Shown: piece after piece, positions 7,576 through 14,000 of the stretch
Layout: each line of letters begins with the position of its first letter
Numbering within the stretch: the first letter of the stretch is position 1
DNA from: Bacteroidota bacterium
Lineage (GTDB): Bacteria > Bacteroidota > Bacteroidia > Chitinophagales > Chitinophagaceae
NCBI GenBank assembly: GCA_023415275.1
Contig: JAEZLJ010000135.1
Location: 1-17,692, forward strand
Length of the DNA stretch: 17,692 nt
Direction: 5' to 3'
The notes under the pieces: generated by a model
Database searches by the model: none
What the model saw: only the letters and a program-made list of their open reading frames with translations
Told to the model about the DNA's origin: nothing
Position numbers and translations under genes: made by a program

Positions 7576-8493
7576 ATGAAAAGAACTCTTTGGCTTAGTG
7601 TGCTTGCGATTATTGCATTCGTGGCCAATAGCCAGCCTGTAAAGAAAACATCAGCCAACAATACCCTTCTTTGGCGCATTTCCGGAAAAAATATTGTGCA
7701 GCCATCTTACCTGTTCGGCACCATGCACATGCTTTGTGCAGATGACATTGACCTGAGTGACAGTTTGGTGAATGCCATCCGCAAGGCAGATAATGTGTAC
7801 CTGGAGTTAGACATGGATAATGTTTTTGAAATGATGGCAGCTATGACCAAGATGAAAATGAGAAATGACACCACCTTATCCGACCTTTTATCAAAAGAAG
7901 AATATGAAAAGGTGAAAAATTATTTCAAAGAGAACAGTTCCCTGATCCCATTTTCCATGTTGGAAACCTATAAGCCTCTTTTGGCCGCTTCCATGATCAT
8001 GGAACAGCAGGCTGGCAACTGCGGTAATATGATTTCAATGGAACAATTGATCATGAAAGAAGCCAAAAAGAATGATGTGGGAATAAAAGGCATGGAAACT
8101 ATGGAATATCAAATGAGCATATTTGATAGTATTCCATATGGATTCCAGGCCCGGCAATTGGTAAAAATGGTGGAAGGAGGCAATAAGAATGAAGCCACAG
8201 AAATGGAAACGCTGACAAAAGCCTACCGTGACCAGCAGCTGGATAAGATGGAGGAGCTCACCAAAAATGAGGATATGGGCATAAAGAATTTTGCAGATAT
8301 GCTGTTATATAACCGCAATGCCAATTGGGCTAAAAAGCTGGATGGATTAATGCCCGGCAAGTCTTTAGTGGTGGCAGTAGGTGCAGGTCATTTGCCTGGA
8401 GATAAAGGAGTGATCAACCTTTTGAGAAAAGCAGGGTATAAAGTGGAGCCTGTAACCAATAATATGATCAAAAAGAAAACCAAAGAGATCTAA
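7576..8493 (+). CDS. secreted TraB/GumN-family protein
   Basis: The 305-residue protein starts with a signal peptide (1-19, likely cut at ANS-Q). It then shows the TraB/GumN pattern: LLWRISGK (31-38), SYLFGTMH (44-51, with H51), VYLELD (74-79, E77), GIKGMETMEYQ (169-179, E174), YNRNANWA (245-252) and a final VGAGHLPGDKGV (268-279, H272) before a GYKVEPV ending. Members of this superfamily (with TIKI, PrgY and EreA relatives) include metal-dependent hydrolases or proteases, and the conserved His and Glu residues are present here. The substrate is unknown. It lies 60 nt after the ATP-grasp gene on the same strand. A near-consensus TTCATTTG at 7550-7557 may be its own promoter. Cell location: periplasm or outside. 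Confidence 0.85.
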   Translation: MKRTLWLSVLAIIAFVANSQPVKKTSANNTLLWRISGKNIVQPSYLFGTMHMLCADDIDLSDSLVNAIRKADNVYLELDMDNVFEMMAAMTKMKMRNDTTLSDLLSKEEYEKVKNYFKENSSLIPFSMLETYKPLLAASMIMEQQAGNCGNMISMEQLIMKEAKKNDVGIKGMETMEYQMSIFDSIPYGFQARQLVKMVEGGNKNEATEMETLTKAYRDQQLDKMEELTKNEDMGIKNFADMLLYNRNANWAKKLDGLMPGKSLVVAVGAGHLPGDKGVINLLRKAGYKVEPVTNNMIKKKTKEI

Positions 8494-8533
8494 GCTTTAA
8501 GTGATATTGATACTTCCTTTTCTTTAAATGGAT

Positions 8534-8562
8534 GGCCTGGCCTGGTGCGCCAGGTCAAGGCC
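8534..8562. repeat. GC-rich imperfect hairpin after the TraB/GumN gene
   Basis: Arms GGCCTGGCCTGG (8534-8545) and CCAGGTCAAGGCC (8550-8562) flank a TGCG loop. CCTGG pairs with CCAGG, and the outer GGCCT pairs with AGGCC across a small internal loop. It lies in the convergent gap between the TraB/GumN gene and ndk. Neither side has a T-run, so it is not a clear intrinsic terminator. Confidence 0.5.
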
Positions 8563-8611
8563 TTTGGAAATAAGGTAATGTAATCTTCCACCACTTCTTA
8601 ACCCATGGATT

Positions 8612-8656
8612 AAAAAACAAAAGAGGCTGACGGTATAGAAACCACCAACCTCTTTT
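8612..8656 (-). terminator. intrinsic terminator of ndk
   Basis: Read on the minus strand, 20 nt after the ndk stop, an 8-bp stem AAAAGAGG / CCTCTTTT (8649-8656 with 8619-8626) closes a 22-nt loop. It is followed by G and then six T residues (8617-8612). The position and T-run fit a rho-independent terminator for ndk. On the plus strand the descending arm also ends in four T, so it may act weakly for the opposite direction too. Confidence 0.65.
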
Positions 8657-8675
8657 CATGTATTCAGGCAAAGGA

Positions 8676-9092
8676 TCAGAACTGCTCCAGCCCGGAGAAG
8701 AAGAAATCACCTTCAATTTTTGCATTCTCGTCACTGTCACTGCCATGAACAGCATTTTCACCAACAGAGGTAGCGAACAGTTTGCGGATAGTACCCTCAT
8801 CTGCCTTGGCAGGGTCGGTAGCACCGATCAGCGTTCTGAAATCTGCCACTGCGTTGTCTTTTTCCAGGATGGCAGCGATGATTACGCCACTGCTCATGAA
8901 GTCCACTAATTCACCATAAAAAGGTCTTTCCTTATGTATTGCATAAAACTCACCTGCTTTTTCTTTTGTCAACTGGGTTTGTTTTAAAGCCACAATACGA
9001 AAGCCTCCTTTGATGATCTTATCCAATATAGCACCTGCATGGCCATTTTTCATAGCGTCAGGCTTGATCATAGTAAATGTTCTGTTAGTCAT
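8676..9092 (-). CDS. ndk: nucleoside-diphosphate kinase
   Basis: Ndk moves the gamma-phosphate from ATP to other nucleoside diphosphates through a phosphohistidine, balancing cellular NTP and dNTP pools. At 138 residues it is a typical short form. The catalytic motif GENAVHGSDSDENA (111-124) holds the phosphorylated H116. The other conserved residues sit at K10, Y50, F58, R86, T92, R103 and N113, the same spacing as in well-studied Ndk enzymes. The ATG at 9092 follows a perfect -7 box (9118-9125, minus strand) by 25 nt, and a terminator follows the stop. It therefore looks like a single-gene transcript. Confidence 0.97.
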   Translation of the reverse strand: MTNRTFTMIKPDAMKNGHAGAILDKIIKGGFRIVALKQTQLTKEKAGEFYAIHKERPFYGELVDFMSSGVIIAAILEKDNAVADFRTLIGATDPAKADEGTIRKLFATSVGENAVHGSDSDENAKIEGDFFFSGLEQF

Positions 9093-9117
9093 TACTCTTA
9101 TTTTTCAAATTTGGCCG

Positions 9118-9125
9118 CAAAAATA
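9118..9125 (-). promoter_or_regulatory. -7 box of ndk
   Basis: On the minus strand this reads TATTTTTG, a match to TAnnTTTG, ending 25 nt before the ndk ATG. No TTG -33 element appears at the expected spacing upstream. Confidence 0.5.
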
Positions 9126-9210
9126 GGGAGAACTTGTTTATAAGCTGCCTATCAGCCTGGTGGTATTCTTCCTGGTTTTAATAAACTTAACATGCCATTC
9201 TTTAATTAGT

Positions 9211-9238
9211 ACAGTGCTGTCAACTTGTCCACGGACAA
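9211..9238. repeat. two adjacent short palindromes (operator-like)
   Basis: ACAGTGCTGT (9211-9220) is an inverted repeat of ACAG/CTGT around TG. TTGTCCACGGACAA (9225-9238) is a perfect 6-bp inverted repeat around AC. Their size suits dimeric regulator sites, but they lie about 90-120 nt upstream of the ndk promoter, so any regulatory link is a guess. Confidence 0.3.
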
Positions 9239-9264
9239 ATAGATCGAGAATCCCTGGGTTATAG

Positions 9265-9377
9265 CTTCGCCCTATCAACTTCCTATTTACTCCCTATTTA
9301 CGGTATAGATACTGCGTGATGACCACGCAGTATCTATACCGTAGCTATACTGTTAGTAGGGCTTAGATAGGGCGGAG
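9265..9377. repeat. 113-nt nested inverted repeat (possible MITE/REP-like element)
   Basis: The core is a perfect 20-bp inverted repeat: 9299-9318 pairs with 9324-9343 around the 5-nt loop ATGAC. Outside it CCCTA (9292-9296) pairs with TAGGG (9357-9361), and a third pair of arms, CTTCGCCCTATC (9265-9276) and GATAGGGCGGAG (9366-9377), closes the structure with 12 bp including one wobble. CCTATTTAC occurs twice as a direct repeat (9282-9290, 9293-9301). No T-run follows on either strand, so it is not a usual terminator. No obvious target-site duplication is seen. It sits between two minus-strand genes and encodes nothing. Confidence 0.8.
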
Positions 9378-9473
9378 ACAGGAAGGATATTGCAGGATGA
9401 AAGCAGGTGTTTTTGCCGTTTCTATTGCCATATTATGTTACGAAACAAACTGAAAGCCAATTATATAGGCAAT

Positions 9474-9514
9474 GTTACTTGCTATAATTATAGAAATGTC
9501 TATAATGAAGTAAC
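9474..9514. repeat. AT-rich hairpin just downstream of the DUF4126 gene
   Basis: Outer arms GTTACTT (9474-9480) and AAGTAAC (9508-9514) enclose inner arms ATTATAG (9487-9493) and CTATAAT (9500-9506). CTATAATTATAG (9482-9493) is also a perfect 12-bp palindrome by itself. It begins 14 nt past the DUF4126 stop on the minus strand. There is no T-run after it, so termination or mRNA 3'-end protection are only possibilities. Confidence 0.5.
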
Positions 9515-9527
9515 TGATGGAAGAGGA

Positions 9528-10106
9528 CTAAGTGGGTCGCCTGGGGATGATGCGCTTGAATAGTTTTATTACGATCCATGTACATAGGCATAAAAGAAGC
9601 AATGCCACGATGACAGGAACGACAAGGCTAAGTGCTGAACCAGTTAGAGCCGCCGCATTTTCAGTGGTGGCTACCACCACATTTCCGGTGCCTATAGTGG
9701 TCTTGCTGCTCAATAACCGCAGCAACCCGGTACCCAACTGGATGGTGCCGGCTGTGGACCCACCTGCCAGGAATGCCAGGGCCCACCTGACAATGGGTTC
9801 CTGGCCGGAAACGGGTAGAATGGAAAAAGCCAGTAAGGTGCCTGCTGCCACTGACAGTGGGGTAGCTATCGTATCTAACAGATTATCAATAAATGGTATG
9901 TAATAGGCGCCAATTTCAGCAATGGAGGCTGTGGCAAAGCAAATGATGGAGGTCCAGCTACTGAGCCAGGCCATATCTGCAGGCAGGCTGATCACATTGA
10001 AATGCCCTGCCAACGCTGCTGCCAGCATGGGGACGAACACACGGAAGCCCGCAGTGGCACTAAGGGCTATTCCCATAGCGATGGTAGTTATGAGGCCTGC
10101 ATCCAT
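9528..10106 (-). CDS. DUF4126 family membrane protein
   Basis: From the ATG at 10106 the protein has 192 residues (a TTG at 10121 would add five). It is strongly hydrophobic with about four to five membrane segments, and it opens with the family's GIALSATAGFRVFVPMLAAAL stretch (shortened here: ATAGFRVFVPML). A glycine-rich internal region (GGSTAGTIQLGTG) is also typical. It ends in a basic tail KLFKRIIPRRPT. The function of DUF4126 is unknown, and an inner-membrane role is inferred from hydrophobicity alone. It is divergent from the DHH phosphoesterase gene across a 186-nt gap. A near-consensus TTTATTTG lies just upstream on its strand. Confidence 0.82.
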   Translation of the reverse strand: MDAGLITTIAMGIALSATAGFRVFVPMLAAALAGHFNVISLPADMAWLSSWTSIICFATASIAEIGAYYIPFIDNLLDTIATPLSVAAGTLLAFSILPVSGQEPIVRWALAFLAGGSTAGTIQLGTGLLRLLSSKTTIGTGNVVVATTENAAALTGSALSLVVPVIVALLLLCLCTWIVIKLFKRIIPRRPT

Positions 10107-10275
10107 ATGAAAAAGATACAAATAAATCGATCATGACGAATGGAAGAAGGTGTGGCAGCAGAGACTCTGTGCTGGAAATAGCAGGCTGAAAGGAGCTTAA
10201 CCAGCCAGCACAAAATAGAATGTAAATAAAAATCCTAATCCAGCTCCCCGAAAAGCGAAACAACAAACTTTGCCC

Positions 10276-10283
10276 TACTTTTG
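10276..10283 (+). promoter_or_regulatory. TAnnTTTG box of the DHH phosphoesterase/FKBP operon
   Basis: TACTTTTG ends 9 nt before the ATG at 10293. This is a perfect -7 match placed so close to the start codon that the mRNA leader would be only a few nucleotides. No TTG -33 element is seen at the normal distance. Confidence 0.45.
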
Positions 10284-10292
10284 CCGCTCTTT

Positions 10293-11300
10293 ATGCAGGG
10301 AATACAGGAGATATACAGCCAATTGAATGAGCCAAAGCGCATCGTGATCACTATGCATCAGAAGCCTGATGCGGATGCTATGGGATCTGCCCTGGCCTTA
10401 TATCATTTTTTAAAAGAATTCGGTCATGAGGTCATAGTGATTTCGCCCACCAACTGGGCGCGCTGGCTGAATTGGATGGATGGGGTCCATGATGTATTGG
10501 ATTATGAGTTGAACAGGGCTGATGCAGATAAGATCCTTGACCAAACCGAATGGTTGTTTTGCCTGGATCACAATCATTTCAGCAGGGCTAAATCAATGGC
10601 CCCTAAACTGGCAGCTATAGATTGTGTCAAGGTATTGATCGATCACCACCAGGAACCGGATACTGCCTCCTTCAATTATGGCATTAGTAATACAGGTAAA
10701 AGTTCCACCTGCGAAATGATCTATGACCTCATAGTGAATTCGGGTCACCGCGATAAGATCAACAAAGTGATTTCAGAGTGCCTGTATGCCGGTGTAGTGG
10801 CAGATACGGGTTCTTTCAGGTTTTCTTCCACCACGGCTAATGTGCACCATATGGTAGCAGCTTTAAAAGAGCATGGCCTGGAACATACAAAGGTGCATGA
10901 AGCCCTGTATGATAATTTCCTGGAAAACAGGTTGCGTTTCCTTGGCCATGTGCTCACCAACAGGATGGAGATCATTTACGAATTAAATACTGCGCTGATC
11001 TATATTCCTAAGATCGAATTACTCAAGTATGAGATCAAAACAGGTGATACGGAAGGGTTAGTGAACTATCCCTTATCTATACAGGGTATCAAGCTGGTGG
11101 GTTGCGTGATAGACAGGGATGAAGAAAGAAAATGGTCTTTCCGGAGCAAGGGTCAGTTTGACTGTAATACTTTTGCCCGTAAATACTTCAATGGCGGTGG
11201 ACATTATAATGCTTCAGGCGGAAATGATGCTGCTACCTTGCAGGAAACAGTTCAGAAATTTAAGCAAGCGATCAAAGAAAATAGTTCTCTTTTACAATAA
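10293..11300 (+). CDS. DHH/DHHA1 phosphoesterase, NrnA-like (oligoribonuclease / pAp phosphatase)
   Basis: The 335-residue protein carries the DHH family metal site: HQKPDADAMGS (22-32, D26 and D28), D92 in CLDHNHF, the DHH triad at 117-119, and D171 in GVVADTGSFRF. The C-terminal DHHA1 domain has GGGHYNASGG (301-310). NrnA-type members break down short RNA oligonucleotides of 2-5 nt and remove the 3'-phosphate from pAp. Related proteins hydrolyse cyclic dinucleotides, so c-di-AMP or pApA activity cannot be excluded. No membrane segment or signal peptide is seen, so it should be cytoplasmic. The ATG at 10293 is preferred over a TTG four codons earlier because the latter falls inside the promoter box. 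An FKBP gene follows after 13 nt. Confidence 0.88.
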   Translation: MQGIQEIYSQLNEPKRIVITMHQKPDADAMGSALALYHFLKEFGHEVIVISPTNWARWLNWMDGVHDVLDYELNRADADKILDQTEWLFCLDHNHFSRAKSMAPKLAAIDCVKVLIDHHQEPDTASFNYGISNTGKSSTCEMIYDLIVNSGHRDKINKVISECLYAGVVADTGSFRFSSTTANVHHMVAALKEHGLEHTKVHEALYDNFLENRLRFLGHVLTNRMEIIYELNTALIYIPKIELLKYEIKTGDTEGLVNYPLSIQGIKLVGCVIDRDEERKWSFRSKGQFDCNTFARKYFNGGGHYNASGGNDAATLQETVQKFKQAIKENSSLLQ

Positions 11301-11313
11301 TTAAATAAACCAA

Positions 11314-12297
11314 ATGCAATTCTCAAAAACTATTCTAAGTGTTTTGTCTATTGGTGTGCTCCTGGCAGCATGCAATAGCGTTGATTTCAAAAAGACTAAG
11401 GCCGGTGTTCCTTATAAGGTTTTTGGTAATGGGAAAGGTGATTCCATTAAGCAAAACAACATTGTGAAGTTTGAAGTGATCCAAAGAACCAAGGATTCTG
11501 TATTGTACAGTTCTTATAAAATGGGTCAGCCGCAGTTCATACAGATTCAGCCCATTCCTGCCATTATGAGCTATAATGATATAGGATCCAATATCATTGA
11601 GGCTTTGACAAATGCAAAAAAAGGCGATAGTCTCTATATAGTGCAGGCTACTGATTCACTGATCAAGCAGAACCCTCAAATGGCAGAGCAGGCCAAGATC
11701 AAAAAGGGAGAGGAGTTCATCACTACTATCCGTATCCTGGAAGTGTTCAAGACACCTGAAGAAGCGCAGGCCTCTGTAAATAAAGACAGGGTAGCCAATG
11801 CAGGTAAAATGGAAAAAGAAAGCCTGGAAAGATTTAAAAAAGATACCGCTGCACAAGCCATGTTAAGCAGGGATACAAAGATCATTGAGGATTACCTGGC
11901 CAAGAACAACATCCAGGCACAAAAAACAGATTGGGGTATTTACATTCAAACCATTAATCCGGGCCAGGGCCCTAAATTAAAGGTGGGTCAGTATGGTACT
12001 ATTAAGTATAGGGGCCACAAACTATCCGGGCAGGAATTTGATGCTGGTGTATATCCGCTCCAGGCCGGTATGGGTGGTTCCATTCCCGGATTTGATATGG
12101 GTGCAAGAGAACTGGCGAAAGGCGGGAAAGCAAATGTTTACATCCCTTCAGTACTGGCCTATGGCAGCAACGGAAGCGGTCCTAAAATAGGACCTAACGA
12201 GATCCTTGTATTTGAGATGGAACTTTTGGATATTTCTGATACCCCACCAGCTCAAAATCCACAGGGAAATATTGATACTACAGGAGCGAAAAAGTAA
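11314..12297 (+). CDS. lipoprotein FKBP-type peptidyl-prolyl isomerase with two FKBP-like domains
   Basis: A lipoprotein signal ends in LLAAC with the lipidated C20. The mature protein has two FKBP-like regions. The first (about 30-146) keeps the fold pattern (NIVKFEVIQR, then GSNIIEALTNAKKGDSLYIV, then TTIRILEV) but lacks the aromatic active-site residues, so it is probably degenerate. A charged linker (about 147-205) follows. The second region (about 206-307) is well conserved, with KYRGHKLSGQEFDAG (231-245), IPGFDMGARELAKGGKANV (257-275), IPSVLAYG (277-284) and a final LVFEMELLDI strand. It should assist folding of proline-containing proteins in the periplasm or on the membrane. Family relatives in Bacteroidota include GldI, but membership is not shown here. 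It is the last gene of the unit and is followed by a clear terminator. Confidence 0.9.
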   Translation: MQFSKTILSVLSIGVLLAACNSVDFKKTKAGVPYKVFGNGKGDSIKQNNIVKFEVIQRTKDSVLYSSYKMGQPQFIQIQPIPAIMSYNDIGSNIIEALTNAKKGDSLYIVQATDSLIKQNPQMAEQAKIKKGEEFITTIRILEVFKTPEEAQASVNKDRVANAGKMEKESLERFKKDTAAQAMLSRDTKIIEDYLAKNNIQAQKTDWGIYIQTINPGQGPKLKVGQYGTIKYRGHKLSGQEFDAGVYPLQAGMGGSIPGFDMGARELAKGGKANVYIPSVLAYGSNGSGPKIGPNEILVFEMELLDISDTPPAQNPQGNIDTTGAKK

Positions 12298-12326
12298 TAA
12301 CAGTATCGAAAAATTACCGAACTTTG

Positions 12327-12354
12327 AAGCCCATCCACCGGATGGGCTTTTTCT
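12327..12354 (+). terminator. intrinsic terminator of the FKBP operon
   Basis: A perfect 10-bp stem (12327-12336 with 12340-12349) around the 3-nt loop ACC is followed by a T-rich tail. The GC-rich core is AGCCCATCC / GGATGGGCT. It begins 30 nt after the FKBP stop codon and is the clearest rho-independent terminator in the window. Confidence 0.9.
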
Positions 12355-12519
12355 ATAGAATGAAAATTGCAGTGTCCCGTTTTTAGTCCAAATTTCCTTT
12401 TGATCCAACAACCTGATTGTAAATGTGGGTCCACCTGTATTTGTTTGGAACGCACATTCAGGAACCTGTTGAAGACTTCACCATCAAATAAAATCTATAC
12501 TTGCGTTATTGAGGCGGAA

Positions 12520-12549
12520 GGGCAGTGCGTACACTGCTCTTTTTATTTT
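12520..12549 (+). terminator. second plus-strand terminator-like hairpin, just past the folP stop
   Basis: Arms GGGCAGTG (12520-12527) and CACTGCTC (12532-12539) form an 8-bp stem with one wobble around CGTA, followed by TTTTTATTTT on the plus strand. No plus-strand gene ends just before it, because the FKBP operon already has a terminator at 12327. It may be a back-up that stops antisense transcription into folP, or the end of an unrecognised short RNA. On the minus strand it is not followed by a T-run. Confidence 0.55.
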
Positions 12550-12559
12550 GCAGTCCTGC

Positions 12560-13393
12560 CTACGGTGCTGCAGCATACCTGTCTACCAGCTTGATAGCTT
12601 CCATTGCTTCCTTCACATCGTGCACCCTTAATATTTTTGCCCCATTGAGCAGGGCTATCGTATGCATGACCGTAGTGCCATTCAACGCCTCTTCTGCAGC
12701 GATATCCAAAGTTTTATAAACAGTGGCCTTTCGCGAAAGCCCTACCATTAATGGCTTATTGAGCTGGTTGAAATAAGATAGCTTTTTCAGTATGCTGAAA
12801 TTATGGGTAGCGGTTTTTCCAAAGCCAAAACCTGGATCAATAATGATATCATGGATACCCGCTTTTAGTAATTCGGCTATTTTGAAATTGAGGGCATCAA
12901 AAACTTCAGTGACCACATTTTCATATTCAGGTTTCAGTTGCATGGTTTGCGGGTGTCCTTTCATGTGCATCAATACATAGGGCACTTGCAAATCGGCAAC
13001 GGCAGGCAATAGGCCGGGATCAATACTTCCGGCACTGACATCATTAACTATATGAGCGCCTGCCAGGATGGATTCCCGCACTACACTTGCATAAAAACTG
13101 TCTATGGAAATAAAGGCTTCGGGAAATCTTTTGGCAATAGCTGTAATGGAAGGTAACACTCTTCTCATTTCTTCTTCTTCACCCACCTGCTCACTTCCGG
13201 GCCTTGTGCTTTGACCACCTATATCCAGAATAGTTGCGCCCTGTTCCATCATACTTTCGGCACGATGCAGCACTTCAGTCTCTGAGGCATGGCGGCTGCC
13301 TGAATAAAAAGAATCAGGCGTGGTATTGATAATGCCCATGACGATGGGTTTGTCAATAAGCATCATTCGACCCTTACAATTAAGTGTAAACAT
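12560..13393 (-). CDS. folP: dihydropteroate synthase
   Basis: FolP joins p-aminobenzoate to dihydropterin pyrophosphate in folate synthesis and is the sulfonamide target. The 277-residue length is usual. The pterin-site and loop motifs are complete: MGIINTTPDSFYSGS (19-33, N23), DIGGQSTRPGS (57-67), ISIDSF (95-100, D98), IVNDVSAG (115-122), DPGFGFGKT (186-194, D186), VGLSRK (217-222, K222) and ILRVHDV (254-260, R257, H259). The ATG at 13393 is the natural start. It is divergent from the DUF1599 gene with a 49-nt gap, so both promoters share that short region. I see no perfect -7 box on the folP strand. Confidence 0.97.
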   Translation of the reverse strand: MFTLNCKGRMMLIDKPIVMGIINTTPDSFYSGSRHASETEVLHRAESMMEQGATILDIGGQSTRPGSEQVGEEEEMRRVLPSITAIAKRFPEAFISIDSFYASVVRESILAGAHIVNDVSAGSIDPGLLPAVADLQVPYVLMHMKGHPQTMQLKPEYENVVTEVFDALNFKIAELLKAGIHDIIIDPGFGFGKTATHNFSILKKLSYFNQLNKPLMVGLSRKATVYKTLDIAAEEALNGTTVMHTIALLNGAKILRVHDVKEAMEAIKLVDRYAAAP

Positions 13394-13407
13394 TAAGCGT
13401 GGTTTAT

Positions 13408-13415
13408 TACTTTTG
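13408..13415 (+). promoter_or_regulatory. -7 box of the DUF1599-DoxX-permease operon
   Basis: TACTTTTG, an exact TAnnTTTG match, lies within the 49-nt folP/DUF1599 divergent gap and ends 27 nt before the ATG at 13443. A -33 element is not obvious. Confidence 0.5.
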
Positions 13416-13442
13416 AAGCTAATGTAGATAATAAATCATTTC

Positions 13443-14000
13443 ATGTCCGATACCAACCAGCAATACGAAGCTATTGTTCATAAATGCCAGGATATCTTTA
13501 TTCATAAGACAAAGGATTACGGCACTTCGTGGAGAGTGCTTAGAAACATTTCCATAGTTGACCAGATCTATATCAAGGCGCAGCGCATTCGCACCATCCA
13601 GGAGAAAGGCGTACAGAAAGTAGGTAATACAGGTGACGATATTGCCTCGGAATTTATTGGTATCATTAATTATTCCATCATAGGACTGATACAGATGGAA
13701 CTATCGGAAAATGATCCCGAAGAACTGGAGGTGGAAACAGTGGAAACTCTTTATTACAGGTATTTCACAGCTGCAAAAGTGCTGATGCAAAGCAAGAACC
13801 ATGACTATGGTGAAGCCTGGAGGAATATGTCACAGGAAAGTTTTGTAGACCTGATATTAATGAAGCTGCAACGCATGCGGCAGATCATCTCCAACAAAGG
13901 CAAAACATTGATCAGCGAAGGATTGGATGCCAATTACTTTGATATGATCAACTATGCGGTTTTTGCATTAATATTAATGGAAGAATCAAAACCATTGTAA
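13443..14000 (+). CDS. DUF1599 protein with two domain copies (nucleotide modification-associated domain 1)
   Basis: The 185-residue protein is an internal duplication. Copy 1 (about 9-86) and copy 2 (about 103-180) share KDYGTSWR (24-31) versus HDYGEAWR (120-127), KAQRIRTIQEKG (45-56) versus KLQRMRQIISNKG (141-153), and a closing helix, IGIINYSIIGLIQME versus FDMINYAVFALILME. This is the DUF1599 layout, a family described from comparative genomics as nucleotide modification-associated domain 1. A biochemical activity has not been settled, to my knowledge. No signal peptide is seen, so it should be cytoplasmic. Its stop overlaps the next start (TAATG at 13998-14002), so translation of the DoxX gene is probably coupled to it. 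It is divergent from folP, an arrangement I recall from other Bacteroidota. Confidence 0.88.
   Translation: MSDTNQQYEAIVHKCQDIFIHKTKDYGTSWRVLRNISIVDQIYIKAQRIRTIQEKGVQKVGNTGDDIASEFIGIINYSIIGLIQMELSENDPEELEVETVETLYYRYFTAAKVLMQSKNHDYGEAWRNMSQESFVDLILMKLQRMRQIISNKGKTLISEGLDANYFDMINYAVFALILMEESKPL

Larger units (their letters stand above)
9093..9527. other. 435-nt gap between ndk and the DUF4126 gene, rich in inverted repeats
   Basis: No credible reading frame fills this stretch. It contains the ndk promoter box near 9118-9125, two short operator-like palindromes (9211-9238), a large nested inverted repeat (9265-9377) and an AT-rich hairpin (9474-9514). Each is listed separately. Confidence 0.7.

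Noticed and set aside
8631..8640. ACGGTATAGA shared between the ndk terminator loop and the large palindrome (9300-9309)
   Set aside because: A 10-nt match without flanking similarity is too short to claim a second copy of the element.
9532..9903. 123-codon plus-strand frame across the DUF4126 gene
   Set aside because: It is the antisense shadow of a hydrophobic membrane-protein gene, Thr/Val/Arg-rich without domains.
12367..12594. 75-codon cysteine-rich plus-strand frame in the FKBP-folP gap
   Set aside because: It starts at a weak codon, runs into the folP coding region on the other strand, has no ribosome site, and passes through the hairpin at 12520. The cysteines have no regular spacing.
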